This document shows positions 16,689 through 26,042 of a DNA stretch of 64,000 nt, in pieces. The stretch is from Bacillota bacterium (GTDB lineage: Bacteria; Bacillota; Sulfobacillia; Sulfobacillales; Sulfobacillaceae): contig JAJYHT010000100.1 in the NCBI GenBank assembly GCA_021784595.1, positions 1 through 64,000 of the forward strand, written 5' to 3'. Both the position numbers and the translations under genes were made by a program. Position 1 is the stretch's first letter; every line of letters begins with the position of its first letter. The notes below the pieces were generated by a model. It was given only the letters and a program-made list of their open reading frames with translations. It made no database searches and was not told the DNA's origin.

Positions 16689-19174
16689 TTGTAGAACACG
16701 CATATGGAGCAAATCTCATTGACCAGGTGGATGCGGCCTGCCAGCGAATTGCTCCGTTATGGCCGATCAAAAATTTTGTGGCGGTTAACCCATATTTTGG
16801 TCTGAGTGACCAGTCCTTTTGGCAGGCTCACAAGACACTTGAGCGAATCACCGGTGTAGGACTGTGTATGCCCCGTGGATACTACCAAGCGCAAATTGCT
16901 AGTGGCCGAATCACCTCGGCCGATTTGGCAGCAGCGTTGCGGGAGATGGGAAGTCCGTGGGACGTTGCAGGTTTTCTTCAGATGCTCGCCCGCGAGAGCT
17001 CATCGTCGGTCGCGCCATTCACTCTCGTCACCGATGTGATCGGAGAACTCGAAGACCAGGACTGGTCGAATTTTGTTGTAGAGCGAGTTAGTCAATATTG
17101 TGCCGCATATTTTGACCAAGGGCAAGCACTGTGGTCAATGCCGTGGCGCAATAAGTCACTCTATAGCGGTTGGCTCGAATTTACGCGCATCGATAAGAGT
17201 TCATGGACGATGGGCGTACGAGGTATGCGTGAGGCGATGGATGCGTTGCCGGATAATGCACAAGGCACCATTGTTTGGGCGTTGGGAGAACTTGCCGTGC
17301 CGCCCGAGGCCTGGGAGGATTATCTGCATGCGATCTTATTGAGCATTGGCGGGTGGGCGGGGTGGACACGCTATCTACGTTGGCAGGTGGAGCTTAAGCA
17401 AGGCCACGATGACTCAATGCGTGATCTGCTCGCCATACGTCTCGCGTGGGATGCCTTGCTCTATAAGCTGCGCTATAGCGAAGCGCTTGAGACGCGTTGG
17501 CGCCGGGCCCTGGCGGCAATTACCCAGCCGGTGCACCCTGATGTCCTAGTGCAGGTTGATGCGGTGCTGCAAACGGCCTTGGAGCTAGGCTATCAAAGAC
17601 AACTGTCCGCCACGCTAGTTGCCAATGGTGCGGCACAACGGCCCGCTCGGGTCGACGTACAGGCGGTATTTTGTATTGATGTGCGTTCAGAAGTTTACCG
17701 CCGGGCATTAGAAACGGTTGCTTCCAGCGTTCAGACGCTCGGGTTCGCCGGATTCTTTGGTGTGCTGATGGAATACCTTCCCTTTGGCGCTGCTGAGGCC
17801 AAGGGGCATCTCCCCATATTGTTTAATCCCTACTATCGCATCTGTGAGCGCCTAGACAGTGCGGATGCGCGCGAAGCAAACAAACACATCGTTCGGCGTC
17901 ACGCACGGATGCGCGTGGCCAGTGCATGGAAAATCTTTAAGACCTCAGCATCATCGTGTTTTTCGTTCGTCGAGGCCGTCGGTTTATTGTCGGCTCCCAA
18001 GCTCGTGAGCGATAGTATGGGATGGACCCGTCCGGTATCGCATCCTGATCGAAAGGGTCTGCATGGTGGATTGCACGGTCGTTTGGGTCCTGCGCTGACC
18101 TCTCGGGAAGATGGGCCGGGAACATGCACGGGTGACGGTCCCACCGGGATTCCCGAGGCAGAACGTCCAGCGGCAGCGGAGTTCGCCTTGCGAAATATGG
18201 GAATGGTCCGGGATTTCGCGCGCTTGGTGTTGTTTGTCGGGCATGGCAGCAGCACCGTCAACAACCCGCAGGCTACTGGCCTGGATTGTGGAGCCTGTGC
18301 CGGGCAGTCTGGAGAGGCCAGTGCCCGTATCGCAGCCGCGTTGCTCAATGATCCATTGACTCGTCAGGGTCTTAGGCAACAAGGGATCGATATTCCTGCA
18401 ACTACTTATTTTATGGCTGGCCTGCATGATACAACCACCGATGAGGTGCAGTTGTTTAACACGGATAGCGTGCCATCTTCGCATGGTGCGGATTTGGTTC
18501 AATTGCGTCAGTGGTTGGCAGCCGCCGGACAGATCACTCGTATGGAACGTGCGAACTTTTTAGGAATCGGTGATTTGCCTATGCCGGAGGTCCACCAGGA
18601 TATGCGGCGACGCACGCGCGATTGGGCACAGGTGCGCCCTGAATGGGCATTGGCCGGTAATGCCGCCTTTATAGCGGCCCCACGTACCCGCACAGCGCAT
18701 TGCGACCTGGCAGGTCGCGCGTTTTTGCACGAGTATGATTGGCACAACGATGCCAACTTTAGCACGCTGCAACTCATTATGAGCGCGCCCATGGTCGTGG
18801 CCAATTGGATCAATATGCAGTATTACGGTTCAGTGGTGGATAATCGTCGGTTGGGCAGCGGCAATAAGGTCCTGCATAACGTGGTGGGCGGCTCGATTGG
18901 CGTGCTGGAAGGCAATGGGGGCGACCTCCGAGTGGGTTTGGCTTTGCAGTCTGTGCACGACGGGACACAATGGATGCACGAGCCGATGCGCCTCAATGTC
19001 ATCATTGAGGCGCCGCAGGATGCCATCGATGACGTGATCGCGCGCCATGACATAGTGCGCGACCTGATCGAGAATGCGTGGATCCACCTTTTCCAGATCG
19101 ACCCGGATGGCCACCTGAACCGTCGCGGTCTCGACAGGCAGTGGCATAGCTACCAAACGGGGGAAGCGACCTAA
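16685..19174 (+). CDS. dabA: DabA, carbonic-anhydrase-like subunit of the DAB pump (DUF2309)
   Basis: The 829-residue protein carries the beta-carbonic-anhydrase-like zinc site of DabA: C330 and D332 in VFCIDVRSE, H520 in FVGHGSS, and C535 in LDCGACAGQSG. The 15-residue H-to-C spacing is the same as I recall for Halothiobacillus DabA. It is thought to hydrate carbon dioxide to bicarbonate in one direction, energised by ion flow through DabB. It is cytoplasmic and peripheral to DabB. The N-terminus (IAPLWPIKNFVAVNPYFGL) also fits UPF0753. All ligands are present, so it should be active. The start overlaps dabB by 4 bp. Confidence 0.94.
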   Translation: MIVEHAYGANLIDQVDAACQRIAPLWPIKNFVAVNPYFGLSDQSFWQAHKTLERITGVGLCMPRGYYQAQIASGRITSADLAAALREMGSPWDVAGFLQMLARESSSSVAPFTLVTDVIGELEDQDWSNFVVERVSQYCAAYFDQGQALWSMPWRNKSLYSGWLEFTRIDKSSWTMGVRGMREAMDALPDNAQGTIVWALGELAVPPEAWEDYLHAILLSIGGWAGWTRYLRWQVELKQGHDDSMRDLLAIRLAWDALLYKLRYSEALETRWRRALAAITQPVHPDVLVQVDAVLQTALELGYQRQLSATLVANGAAQRPARVDVQAVFCIDVRSEVYRRALETVASSVQTLGFAGFFGVLMEYLPFGAAEAKGHLPILFNPYYRICERLDSADAREANKHIVRRHARMRVASAWKIFKTSASSCFSFVEAVGLLSAPKLVSDSMGWTRPVSHPDRKGLHGGLHGRLGPALTSREDGPGTCTGDGPTGIPEAERPAAAEFALRNMGMVRDFARLVLFVGHGSSTVNNPQATGLDCGACAGQSGEASARIAAALLNDPLTRQGLRQQGIDIPATTYFMAGLHDTTTDEVQLFNTDSVPSSHGADLVQLRQWLAAAGQITRMERANFLGIGDLPMPEVHQDMRRRTRDWAQVRPEWALAGNAAFIAAPRTRTAHCDLAGRAFLHEYDWHNDANFSTLQLIMSAPMVVANWINMQYYGSVVDNRRLGSGNKVLHNVVGGSIGVLEGNGGDLRVGLALQSVHDGTQWMHEPMRLNVIIEAPQDAIDDVIARHDIVRDLIENAWIHLFQIDPDGHLNRRGLDRQWHSYQTGEAT

Positions 19175-19371
19175 TGAAATCTCCGATGCTGGGCTCAATG
19201 TATTGCTAATGAACTTGTATTGCGGGACTCATCACGCGTTCTGGACGGTCCGTCATGAAAATGAACCGAAATGCCACCCCACGGACATCGGAGGACCCCC
19301 ATGATTCACGAGACAATTAGCATAAAACTCTATTTCATCGTTAATCTGTCGGCAGATCGGATAGACGTGCC

Positions 19372-19400
19372 TTGACACACGATGTTGGTGTCGTGATAAT
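19372..19400 (+). promoter_or_regulatory. sigma-A promoter for ilvD
   Basis: A perfect TTGACA (19372-19377) is followed after 17 bp by GATAAT (19395-19400). The ilvD start is 132 bp further on, leaving a leader of about 125 nt. No T-box specifier-like structure was recognised in the leader. The gap 19175-19371 contains no gene. Confidence 0.7.
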
Positions 19401-19410
19401 TGAATCACGA
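19391..19410. promoter_or_regulatory. inverted-repeat operator at the ilvD promoter
   Basis: TCGTGAT and ATCACGA flank AATTGA, a perfect 7-bp inverted repeat overlapping the -10 box. The half-site is the same as at the dabBA promoter but the arms are in the opposite order and closer together. Confidence 0.6.
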
Positions 19411-19531
19411 ACTAAAAAGCGTTAAAAGTGGTTGCATTCATTGGCTGCAAAGATGGTTTAAGGCCAACACCGCCAACCTTGCATAGGCGATCTAGCCCAT
19501 AAGTGAAGAGTGAAGGAAGGATGACACGACA

Positions 19532-21223
19532 TTGGAACAAAAGCACAATGATGATTTGCGGATTCGCAGCATTGTCATCAGTGAAGGAGAAAACCGTGCT
19601 CCCAATCGGGCGATGTTACGGGCTGTAGGATTTACGGATGAAGATTTCAAAAAGCCGATGATCGGCATTGCCAGCACATGGAGTGAAGTGACTCCGTGCA
19701 ATGTGCACATCGATCAACTGGCGTTAAAAGCAAAGGAAGGTGCAAAAAAGGGAGGGGGAAAGCCTCTGATTTTTAACACGATTACCGTCTCAGACGGCAT
19801 CTCGATGGGCCACGAAGGAATGCGGTACTCCCTGCCAAGCCGCGAAGTGATAGCCGATTCGATTGAAACAGTCGTTGGTGCAGAGCGACTTGACGGACTG
19901 GTGGCCATTGGCGGTTGTGATAAAAATATGCCGGGTTGCATGATCGCAATCGGACGATTAAATATTCCATCGGTCTTCGTATACGGGGGAACCATTTCAC
20001 CGGGGAAATCTAAAGAAGGAAAAGATATAGACATCGTGTCCGTGTTTGAGGCGGTAGGACAGTATAACGCAGGGGATATTGACCGCAGCCAACTATATGA
20101 CATCGAAAGCCATGCTTGTCCAGGCGCTGGTTCTTGTGGCGGCATGTATACCGCGAATTCAATGGCGTCGGCAATCGAAGCAATGGGGATGAGTTTGCCG
20201 GGAAGTGCGTCTAATCCAGCCCAAACTGCACTAAAACTTGATGACTGTGATAAAGCTGGTCAGACGGTCGTCGACCTTCTGAGAAAAGGAATTTACCCTC
20301 GCGACATTATGACAAAAAAAGCGTTTGAAAATGCCATTACTGTAATAATGGCTCTGGGTGGCTCAACGAATGCATTTCTTCACCTATTGGCAATGGCCCA
20401 CTCGGTTGACGTTGAACTCACTCTTGATGATTTCGAAACCATTCGCAAACGGGTTCCCCATATCGCCGATTTGAAACCCAGTGGACGTTATGTGATGGAG
20501 GATCTCTATAAAGTGGGTGGGGTTGCCGCTGTAATGAAATTACTGCTCGACAACGGACTTCTTCATGGTGATTGCTTAACTGTTACGGGTCAGACACTTG
20601 CCGAAAATCTCTCTTCCCAGCCACCGCTCAAGAAAGATCAAGTCATAATCCGGCCACTAGACAATCCCTTCTTGGAAACTGGTCCGTTGTTTGTGTTAAA
20701 AGGAAATTTGGCGCCGGAAGGGTCGGTGGCTAAAATGTCAGGCTTAAAGGTGAAAAAATTTACCGGACCGGCGAGAGTTTTTGATGCAGAAGAAGACGGA
20801 ATCCAAGCTGTTTTAAACAACGAGATTAAGCCCGGCGAGGTTATCGTCATTCGCTATGCAGGACCCAAAGGCGGGCCTGGCATGTCCGAAATGCTTTCCA
20901 TTACGGCGATTATTATCGGTAAGGGACTAGGCGGCAAGGTCGGTTTAATTACCGATGGGCGTTTTTCGGGCGGTACATATGGGTTGGTGGTGGGTCACAT
21001 TTCACCGGAAGCCCAAGTAGGAGGACCTATTGCACTTCTTAAGGATGGTGATCAGATCACGATCGACAGTGAAACTCAAGAACTGTCAGTAGCCCTATCA
21101 GATGAAGAATTGTCCAATCGATTGAAAGGATGGCAAGAACCGCCGCTTCGGTATCAAAGAGGCATATTAAATAAATATGCAAGACTGGTATCGTCTGCAT
21201 CAAAAGGAGCGGTGACCGATTAA
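19532..21223 (+). CDS. ilvD: dihydroxy-acid dehydratase
   Basis: IlvD dehydrates 2,3-dihydroxy acids to 2-keto acids in valine, leucine and isoleucine synthesis, using an Fe-S cluster. The cluster cysteines are visible in [13 protein letters not shown] and [19 protein letters not shown], and the C-terminal [18 protein letters not shown] is conserved. The start is TTG at 19532, set by GGAAGGATGACACGACA upstream and by the family N-terminus ([22 protein letters not shown]). At 563 residues it is full length. No other ilv gene is nearby, so it is transcribed alone from the promoter at 19372. Confidence 0.95.
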   Translation: MEQKHNDDLRIRSIVISEGENRAPNRAMLRAVGFTDEDFKKPMIGIASTWSEVTPCNVHIDQLALKAKEGAKKGGGKPLIFNTITVSDGISMGHEGMRYSLPSREVIADSIETVVGAERLDGLVAIGGCDKNMPGCMIAIGRLNIPSVFVYGGTISPGKSKEGKDIDIVSVFEAVGQYNAGDIDRSQLYDIESHACPGAGSCGGMYTANSMASAIEAMGMSLPGSASNPAQTALKLDDCDKAGQTVVDLLRKGIYPRDIMTKKAFENAITVIMALGGSTNAFLHLLAMAHSVDVELTLDDFETIRKRVPHIADLKPSGRYVMEDLYKVGGVAAVMKLLLDNGLLHGDCLTVTGQTLAENLSSQPPLKKDQVIIRPLDNPFLETGPLFVLKGNLAPEGSVAKMSGLKVKKFTGPARVFDAEEDGIQAVLNNEIKPGEVIVIRYAGPKGGPGMSEMLSITAIIIGKGLGGKVGLITDGRFSGGTYGLVVGHISPEAQVGGPIALLKDGDQITIDSETQELSVALSDEELSNRLKGWQEPPLRYQRGILNKYARLVSSASKGAVTD

Positions 21224-22660
21224 TCGAAACCAGAATGGCAACTTTGAGAGATGCAGGCAGTCACGTTCAATGGTGTTCGCCGGTGATTTAGGAATAGGGG
21301 ACGCTATGATCGATCCGGTGGAACCGTAGCGGTTGATTTCCTCGCAAAGGGTTCGTGAGAGGGTGAGTCCGTCGGCATCGGCCCAAAGTCTTGGCACAAC
21401 AGGATAATCTGCCGTACGGCCGTACCACTTGCGGCTGTCGATAGAAATGTTTCGCGACCCGACCCAACAAAAAGGGCGAGCCATGCAGCCTACCAAGAAA
21501 AGCCAGCATCAGGGGAAAGGCGAAAGCGGGTTATATCATCGGGAACTGACTAATCGCAAGACGCTTCATGGGCAACTCGTGGATCAAATTATTGCTATAG
21601 GCACACAGATCAATACCGCAATACTCAGCTACAAAGCGTTTTTTAAAACGGCAAGTCTTCCGGATGTCGGCGACCATGCCAACCCCAGCGGACATCGCGC
21701 CACCATAAACGTACCGATTGGTAGCTCGATCGCGAAACCGCAGGGGAGGATCCGTCGGATGGACTTCTACTCCAATGGTTGTTGGACGGCTTGGCGCTGG
21801 AACAGCCGCAGGCCCATCGGCGACTCGGGCCACCGAAACCATTACCTATGAGCGGAAGAAAAAGACGGCGGGGAAGTTAGCTTCCCCGCAGGTGTCCCTC
21901 GAGGCAGGAGTGATCAGCGGCAGTCGTCCGGATCAGATCCAGGATCATCTACAGGGTCTTGCAAAGCTAGACAGATATTGCCAGATTGGGCTGGGTTTTC
22001 TAAGAGGGCCCTCACCGAAAACCTTTGGGACTTGTAGGTCTGAGCCCAATATCTTTATACGAGAATCCTGTAATGAAGTGTCCGGGTCGTATTTAGGGTT
22101 TGAGTAAAGAATGGCCCCTCTGATAGGGTTGGAGTAGCGAACAACAACCAAATTCAGGGGGCACAGTTAAATGGCTAAGCACAGTGTAGAGCAGAGCGAC
22201 GGAGGAAAGCAAGGACTGGGGGCGGTCGGCTGCTCCGCTTTCTTCCTCTAAGATGCGCTGGGCTTGCTCCAGGGTTTTGGGCACCTCGCACGCGGACCCA
22301 TCGGAAGAAGGCTCAATGGCGCTAGTCGTTGATTGCGCGTGGCGGCGCCACAGTGCCGCTCGGTTTCCCACCAATCAAAAAACGCCTCTAGGCAGATTCG
22401 ATCACTCTGGGCGAGGGTTTCCGGATGCCACTCTCATTGCTCGCGGCCAAACTGGAGCAGGAGTGCAAACGTGTCCCGATAGGCTTTGATGGTGCACGTG
22501 CTGAGATTCCGTTGAGCCGGGCCTCGACGTTCCCCTTTTTCTCTCACTGGTCAAACCTTTCGTCGCGGTCACCAAATCCATATTAAGCAAAACCCATGGC
22601 GTCCGTCTCAGTCTTTAGATAATCTCGGGGGTCAGCGACCGAGTAGATGATTATGGGACA
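21224..22660. other. 1.4-kb decayed region
   Basis: No intact gene. Apart from the OrfB-like remnant listed separately, open frames on both strands lack starts with ribosome binding sites and recognisable domains. A frame at 22093-22374 (-) contains LEQAQRILEEES and could be another transposase scrap, but this is not secure. Confidence 0.5.
21481..22107 (+). pseudogene. OrfB/TnpB-type transposase remnant
   Basis: The frame from 21481 contains HRELTNRKTLHGQLVDQII, then IGTQINTAILSYKAF. This is like the HRELANR...G..I.TE.LSYKAF segment that precedes the zinc finger in IS1341/IS605 OrfB proteins. After this the similarity is lost. A second frame from 21718 runs to 22107 and may be its degraded C-terminal tail. 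No RuvC catalytic residues can be placed. Assignment rests on one segment. Confidence 0.4.
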
Positions 22661-22665
22661 ATTTC

Positions 22666-22695
22666 TTGACACCGATGTCTTAAATTAGATATATT
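22666..22695 (+). promoter_or_regulatory. promoter of the ArsR-DUF2087 gene
   Basis: TTGACA (22666-22671) and TATATT (22690-22695) are spaced by 18 bp. The -10 box lies inside the perfect inverted repeat at 22683-22702, so the gene is probably autoregulated. Confidence 0.6.
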
Positions 22696-22702
22696 TCTAA
22701 TT
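22683..22702. promoter_or_regulatory. ArsR-type operator
   Basis: AATTAGA and TCTAATT flank TATATT as a perfect inverted repeat covering the -10 region, directly followed by a third half-like TTAGATAA. This is the typical position of an ArsR-family repressor site and is 40 bp upstream of an ArsR gene. Confidence 0.6.
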
Positions 22703-22742
22703 AGATAACATTAAATCTTGGAAAGAAAGGCCGTGTTATTAG

Positions 22743-23339
22743 GTGCAACTGGATAAACTTGTGGCATTTCATAAGGCGCTGGCGGATCCCACTCGGATCC
22801 GGATATTGTTCCTCCTGAAAAATGGACCATTACACGGCCAAGCCTTGGCGGAGAAACTGGGTGTGTCGGCACCGACGGTTACTCACCATATGGCGAAGCT
22901 GCGTCATGTCGCGCTGGTTAAGGAAATGCGTGACAAAAACACCATCTACTTCGAACTGGACCGATATTTCTTGGAACAGGGTTCTAAAGCCTTACCGACT
23001 TCGCTGTTCGAAGGACAGCCTACTGGGGAGGAAAGCATGGATCACAACCATGAGCGATTCAAGCAGTCAGTTCTCAACAACTTCTTTACCAAAGAGGGAA
23101 AGCTCCAGCAGATTCCTGCTCAGCGCAAACGCAAGCTAATCATATTCGAGTACATGCTAGATGGGCTGACGATAGGGCAGAAATACCCAGAAAATGAGAT
23201 TAACGCCCACATTTTACAGTTTCATGAAGACTACTGCACGATCCGGCGAGAGTTTATTGTGAATCACTTTATGTTCCGAGAACAAGGGATCTACGAACTC
23301 AATCCGCACGAAATGTGGGTCGACTGGCGGAGTTTATAA
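22743..23339 (+). CDS. ArsR-family HTH regulator with DUF2087 domain
   Basis: The 198-residue protein (GTG start) has two parts. Residues 1-75 are an ArsR winged helix: FHKALADPTRIRILFLLKNG, GQALAEKLGVSAPTVTHHMAKLR. Residues about 120-190 are DUF2087: RKRKLIIFEYMLDGLTIGQKYPENEINAHILQF, then DYCTIRREFIVNHFMFRE. There are no paired cysteines, so metal sensing is unlikely. The ligand is unknown. No neighbour is clearly its target; the next intact gene is an opposing Nudix hydrolase. It probably represses itself through the operator at 22683. Confidence 0.85.
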   Translation: MQLDKLVAFHKALADPTRIRILFLLKNGPLHGQALAEKLGVSAPTVTHHMAKLRHVALVKEMRDKNTIYFELDRYFLEQGSKALPTSLFEGQPTGEESMDHNHERFKQSVLNNFFTKEGKLQQIPAQRKRKLIIFEYMLDGLTIGQKYPENEINAHILQFHEDYCTIRREFIVNHFMFREQGIYELNPHEMWVDWRSL

Positions 23340-23893
23340 TTTCGGAATATGAAGGAGAACTGGAGGACACACAAGAAGAATAGCTCCGATTAGTGTTTCC
23401 TGTCAGTGAGCATTGGGGGCATCGGATTCGTGCCTATCAATTGGCTTGAGGCGGACGTATTCCATGATGGGCCATTGGCATGCTCAAGCCGAATTGCCAC
23501 AGATCCTCGCTAACCAACGGTCCCGACCTGGGGTCGAGGAGATCCTGTACGTGCCAATCCCTTGGTCTCTGATGTCGTGACCGAGCAAATGTATGAATGG
23601 CTACCTTGCGCGATTCCGACATCCAGGATGTTCAGCGCATTGCCTGGCATTTTTCATCATGTTGTCTGGAGTCAAACACGTGATTAAGACGAATCCGGAT
23701 CAATGTATTTTTGTGTACTATAACTATTGGTACAATCGACTAGAGAAAAGAACATCGACCTCGTGTATCCGTTTCGATAAATTACCCGGACAAATTTTGG
23801 GGCGCGGTTCTTCCACGATTGCGTGTCGACGGTTCAATCAGGAGCCCGGTGTGAGCTGAACCATAGTGCTGACAGAGGTTGGGTCTATTTTCA
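23340..23893. other. decayed coding region, origin unknown
   Basis: Reading frames on the plus strand switch several times (for example LRLVFPVSEHWGHRIRAYQ near 23390, VVTEQMYEWLPCAIPTS near 23575, and RCELNHSADRGWVYFH near 23850). This suggests a broken gene just before the Nudix gene. I do not recognise the family. Confidence 0.35.
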
Positions 23894-24472
23894 TCAACCG
23901 TCTTCAAAATCTCCGGTCCCTTGTCTACGATGAGTGGCCAACCAGTTCTTAGCCAAGTAATAGGTGGCCACGCTAAACAAGTAGGGCAATGTGCCCGACT
24001 GTATCATCAGACCCATCTCGTCAAACGAAAATTCGGCAATGGAGATATCCTCGGTGGCGTCCAATTGTTGATGCCCTACTCGTTCGGCATTGTCGATAAG
24101 AAAGCAGTGCACCATGTTGTTTGACGTGGCTGGATTGGGATAAAACTTACCTAAAAACACGGGAGGCTCGGAGGAGGCATAGCCGGTCTCCTCGCGCACC
24201 TCACGCACGATGGCAGCTTGCGGGGATTCCAAAGGCTCCATCATGCCTCCCGGAATCTCGCGTATGATGGACTGTACCCCATGTCGATACTGCTGGAGCA
24301 GTACGACCGAGCGCTGTGGCGTAACTACCAGCGCATTCACCCAATCACTATACTCATTGACATAATAGTTAATTTCCTCTCCGCTTGGGAGCCGGCACCG
24401 ATCCCGTCGTAGTTTATCGTAGGGCGTATTGTCTACAACATATTCACGAGATACAACGGCCCACTTTTGCAT
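23894..24472 (-). CDS. Nudix hydrolase, ADP-ribose pyrophosphatase-like
   Basis: The 192-residue protein has a perfect Nudix box: G(MMEPL)E, then REVREETGY, i.e. GX5EX7REUXEEXGU, at about residues 75-98. The preceding VVTPQRSVVLLQQYRHGVQ and REIPGG are as in ADP-ribose or sugar-nucleotide pyrophosphatases (NudF-like), which cleave the diphosphate with Mg. AGGGGGTATAAACG precedes the ATG. It is a lone gene on the minus strand. Substrate is not determinable from sequence. Confidence 0.9.
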   Translation of the reverse strand: MQKWAVVSREYVVDNTPYDKLRRDRCRLPSGEEINYYVNEYSDWVNALVVTPQRSVVLLQQYRHGVQSIIREIPGGMMEPLESPQAAIVREVREETGYASSEPPVFLGKFYPNPATSNNMVHCFLIDNAERVGHQQLDATEDISIAEFSFDEMGLMIQSGTLPYLFSVATYYLAKNWLATHRRQGTGDFEDG

Positions 24473-24887
24473 CGTTTATACCCCCTATCCATGTTGATTT
24501 CGTTTATCCAATCATACGCCACTGTCCCTCCCTAGTCAGCAACCACAATATCGTTGGTTCGCGCATATACCTCATCACTGAGAACATGTTCGGGATGGGC
24601 GTCGATTCCAACCATAGCATTAAGAGGCGGTACTGCGCTGGTATGCCGGTCCCGCTATCGGGCGTTGGCACCCCTCTCGATATTCCCGGGGTGGCCCGAA
24701 GGCGCCACGGCTCATACCCATTTGGAAATCTCTGATGGGTGATGGCAGCTCTGGTCTGTGGGCATGATGGATGCACTTAAATCGGGACCCAAACCCGATA
24801 CCCATGATAGGGTGATGCTGTCAGATTAAATTTTAGGAGTTGCCTTCTAGGCAGCAGGATAGCGGCGATGAGTGTATAATTATCGCC
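24473..24887. other. gene-free stretch
   Basis: About 400 bp between the first Nudix gene and the IS607 remnant. It should hold the Nudix promoter. A TATAAT at 24875-24880 precedes the remnant tnpA start. Nothing else is seen. Confidence 0.4.
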
Positions 24888-25135
24888 ATGGAGAACCCGA
24901 TGACTGCTGCACGAATTGCCAAGATTTTAGGGGTGACGGTAAAAACTGTCCAGCGCTGGGATCGTGAAGGTCGTCTGAAGCCGCCATGCCGCACGGTGAC
25001 AAATCGCCGCTAGTACACGGCGGATCAAAAGGTGCGATTCGCCCGCCAATCGATTCGCCAAAAGAATCCCACCAAGTGAGGACACGACAGCGCGTCGCGT
25101 ATTGCCGTGCGAGTAGCCAGCGTCGTATGTTCTGG
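24888..25135 (+). pseudogene. IS607-type serine recombinase TnpA, remnant
   Basis: From the ATG at 24888 the frame reads MTAARIAKILGVTVKTVQRW, then DREGRLKPPCRTVTNRR and a stop at 25011. This is the MerR-like HTH of IS607 TnpA. The catalytic part continues in another frame as RTRQRVAYCRASSQRR near 25080-25125, which contains the active-site Ser motif (Y.RVSS in intact enzymes). At least one stop and frameshifts, and loss of the rest of the resolvase domain, make it inactive. The tnpB remnant follows directly. Confidence 0.7.
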
Positions 25136-25526
25136 AGGAGTTTTGCGTGGCACGCGAACGTTAGGGCACAAAATCCGGCTCCATCCGACGCCGGAACCAA
25201 TCCAGTACTTTAAACAAGCGGCCGCGGCGGAGCGGATGGTTTGGCATGCGGCGTTAACGACATGGAATCAGCAATATGCGACGGCGTGTCGATGGTGTGG
25301 GATGGCCCATGACCGTGCCATCAATGCCGCACGCAATTTGCATCGGCTGGCAACCAACACTGCCCTCCCGTGGCGGCGCGTTTGGCAACGGACGCCACGG
25401 GGTTCGAAGATCCTGCGCTTGATCGGGATTCGGACTTCGACGGGAAAGTCACGCCTGTCAGGCTATAGGCTGGGGACTTCGGGGCAGGAAGAATGTTGTG
25501 ATCACCAACGATTACAAGATTTATAG
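25136..25526 (+). pseudogene. internally deleted TnpB (OrfB) of IS607
   Basis: One open frame joins the TnpB N-terminus (GHKIRLHPTPEPIQYFKQAA, then ERMVWHAALTTWNQQY) directly to the C-terminal end (CRWCGMAHDRAINAARNLH). The RuvC-I and RuvC-II parts, some 250-300 residues in normal TnpB, are gone. In the final HDRDxNAAxN motif the catalytic Asp is Ala. The deletion is in frame. This could not act as an RNA-guided nuclease. It ends 16 bp before a Nudix gene. Confidence 0.7.
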
Positions 25527-25541
25527 GAGGACTTAAAGCCC

Positions 25542-26042
25542 ATGAGTATTCGTCTCCGCCAGATGGCGACCGTGTTTTTACGAAATGGATCGGACTGGCT
25601 CTTAATGAAACGGGCCGACACGCGAGTCCTGGCGCCAGGACTGTGGGCTGGTGTGGGGGGGCATCTGGAACCAAGCGAAATCAGTGACCCGGAACGCGCG
25701 GCATTGCGGGAAGTCGAAGAAGAGACCGGCATCCGGGGCGATCAGATACAAGACCTACGCCTGACGGCTATTTTACACCGTCGCCGGGATCACGAAATTC
25801 GAGTGCAATATCTCTATGTCGGTCGGGTGACAACCAGAGAGGTGCATGACACAGAGGAAGGCATCCTTCATTGGGTACCGAGCCACGAAGTTCTTGCTAA
25901 AAGTATGGCCTCCTCTACGAGGGTCTTTTTGGAGCGATATTTTTCCCAAGGAGCGTCGGATCAAGTCTGGGTGGGAACTTTAGGCAAACAGAACGCAGCG
26001 CCGTATATCCAATGGGCAATATTGGAAGATTGGGAGCCGTGA
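25542..26042 (+). CDS. Nudix hydrolase, MutT-like
   Basis: This 166-residue protein has VGGHLEPSE, then REVEEETGI at residues about 41-66: a Nudix box with a two-residue insertion in the middle loop (GX5EX9REUXEEXGU). VFLRNGSDWLLMKRAD and APGLWAGVGGHLE are typical of MutT-like nucleotide pyrophosphatases. GGAGGACTTAAAGCCC precedes the ATG. It lies just downstream of the IS607 remnant and may have lost its original promoter. It is unrelated in detail to the Nudix protein at 23894. Confidence 0.88.
   Translation: MSIRLRQMATVFLRNGSDWLLMKRADTRVLAPGLWAGVGGHLEPSEISDPERAALREVEEETGIRGDQIQDLRLTAILHRRRDHEIRVQYLYVGRVTTREVHDTEEGILHWVPSHEVLAKSMASSTRVFLERYFSQGASDQVWVGTLGKQNAAPYIQWAILEDWEP

Noticed and set aside
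17899-18348. 149-residue frame antisense to dabA
   Set aside because: Fully inside dabA, covering its zinc-ligand region; Pro/Arg-rich. Shadow frame.
19411-19531. T-box leader for ilvD
   Set aside because: The leader is only about 125 nt and has neither the T-box sequence nor a terminator. The operator dyad at the promoter explains control better.
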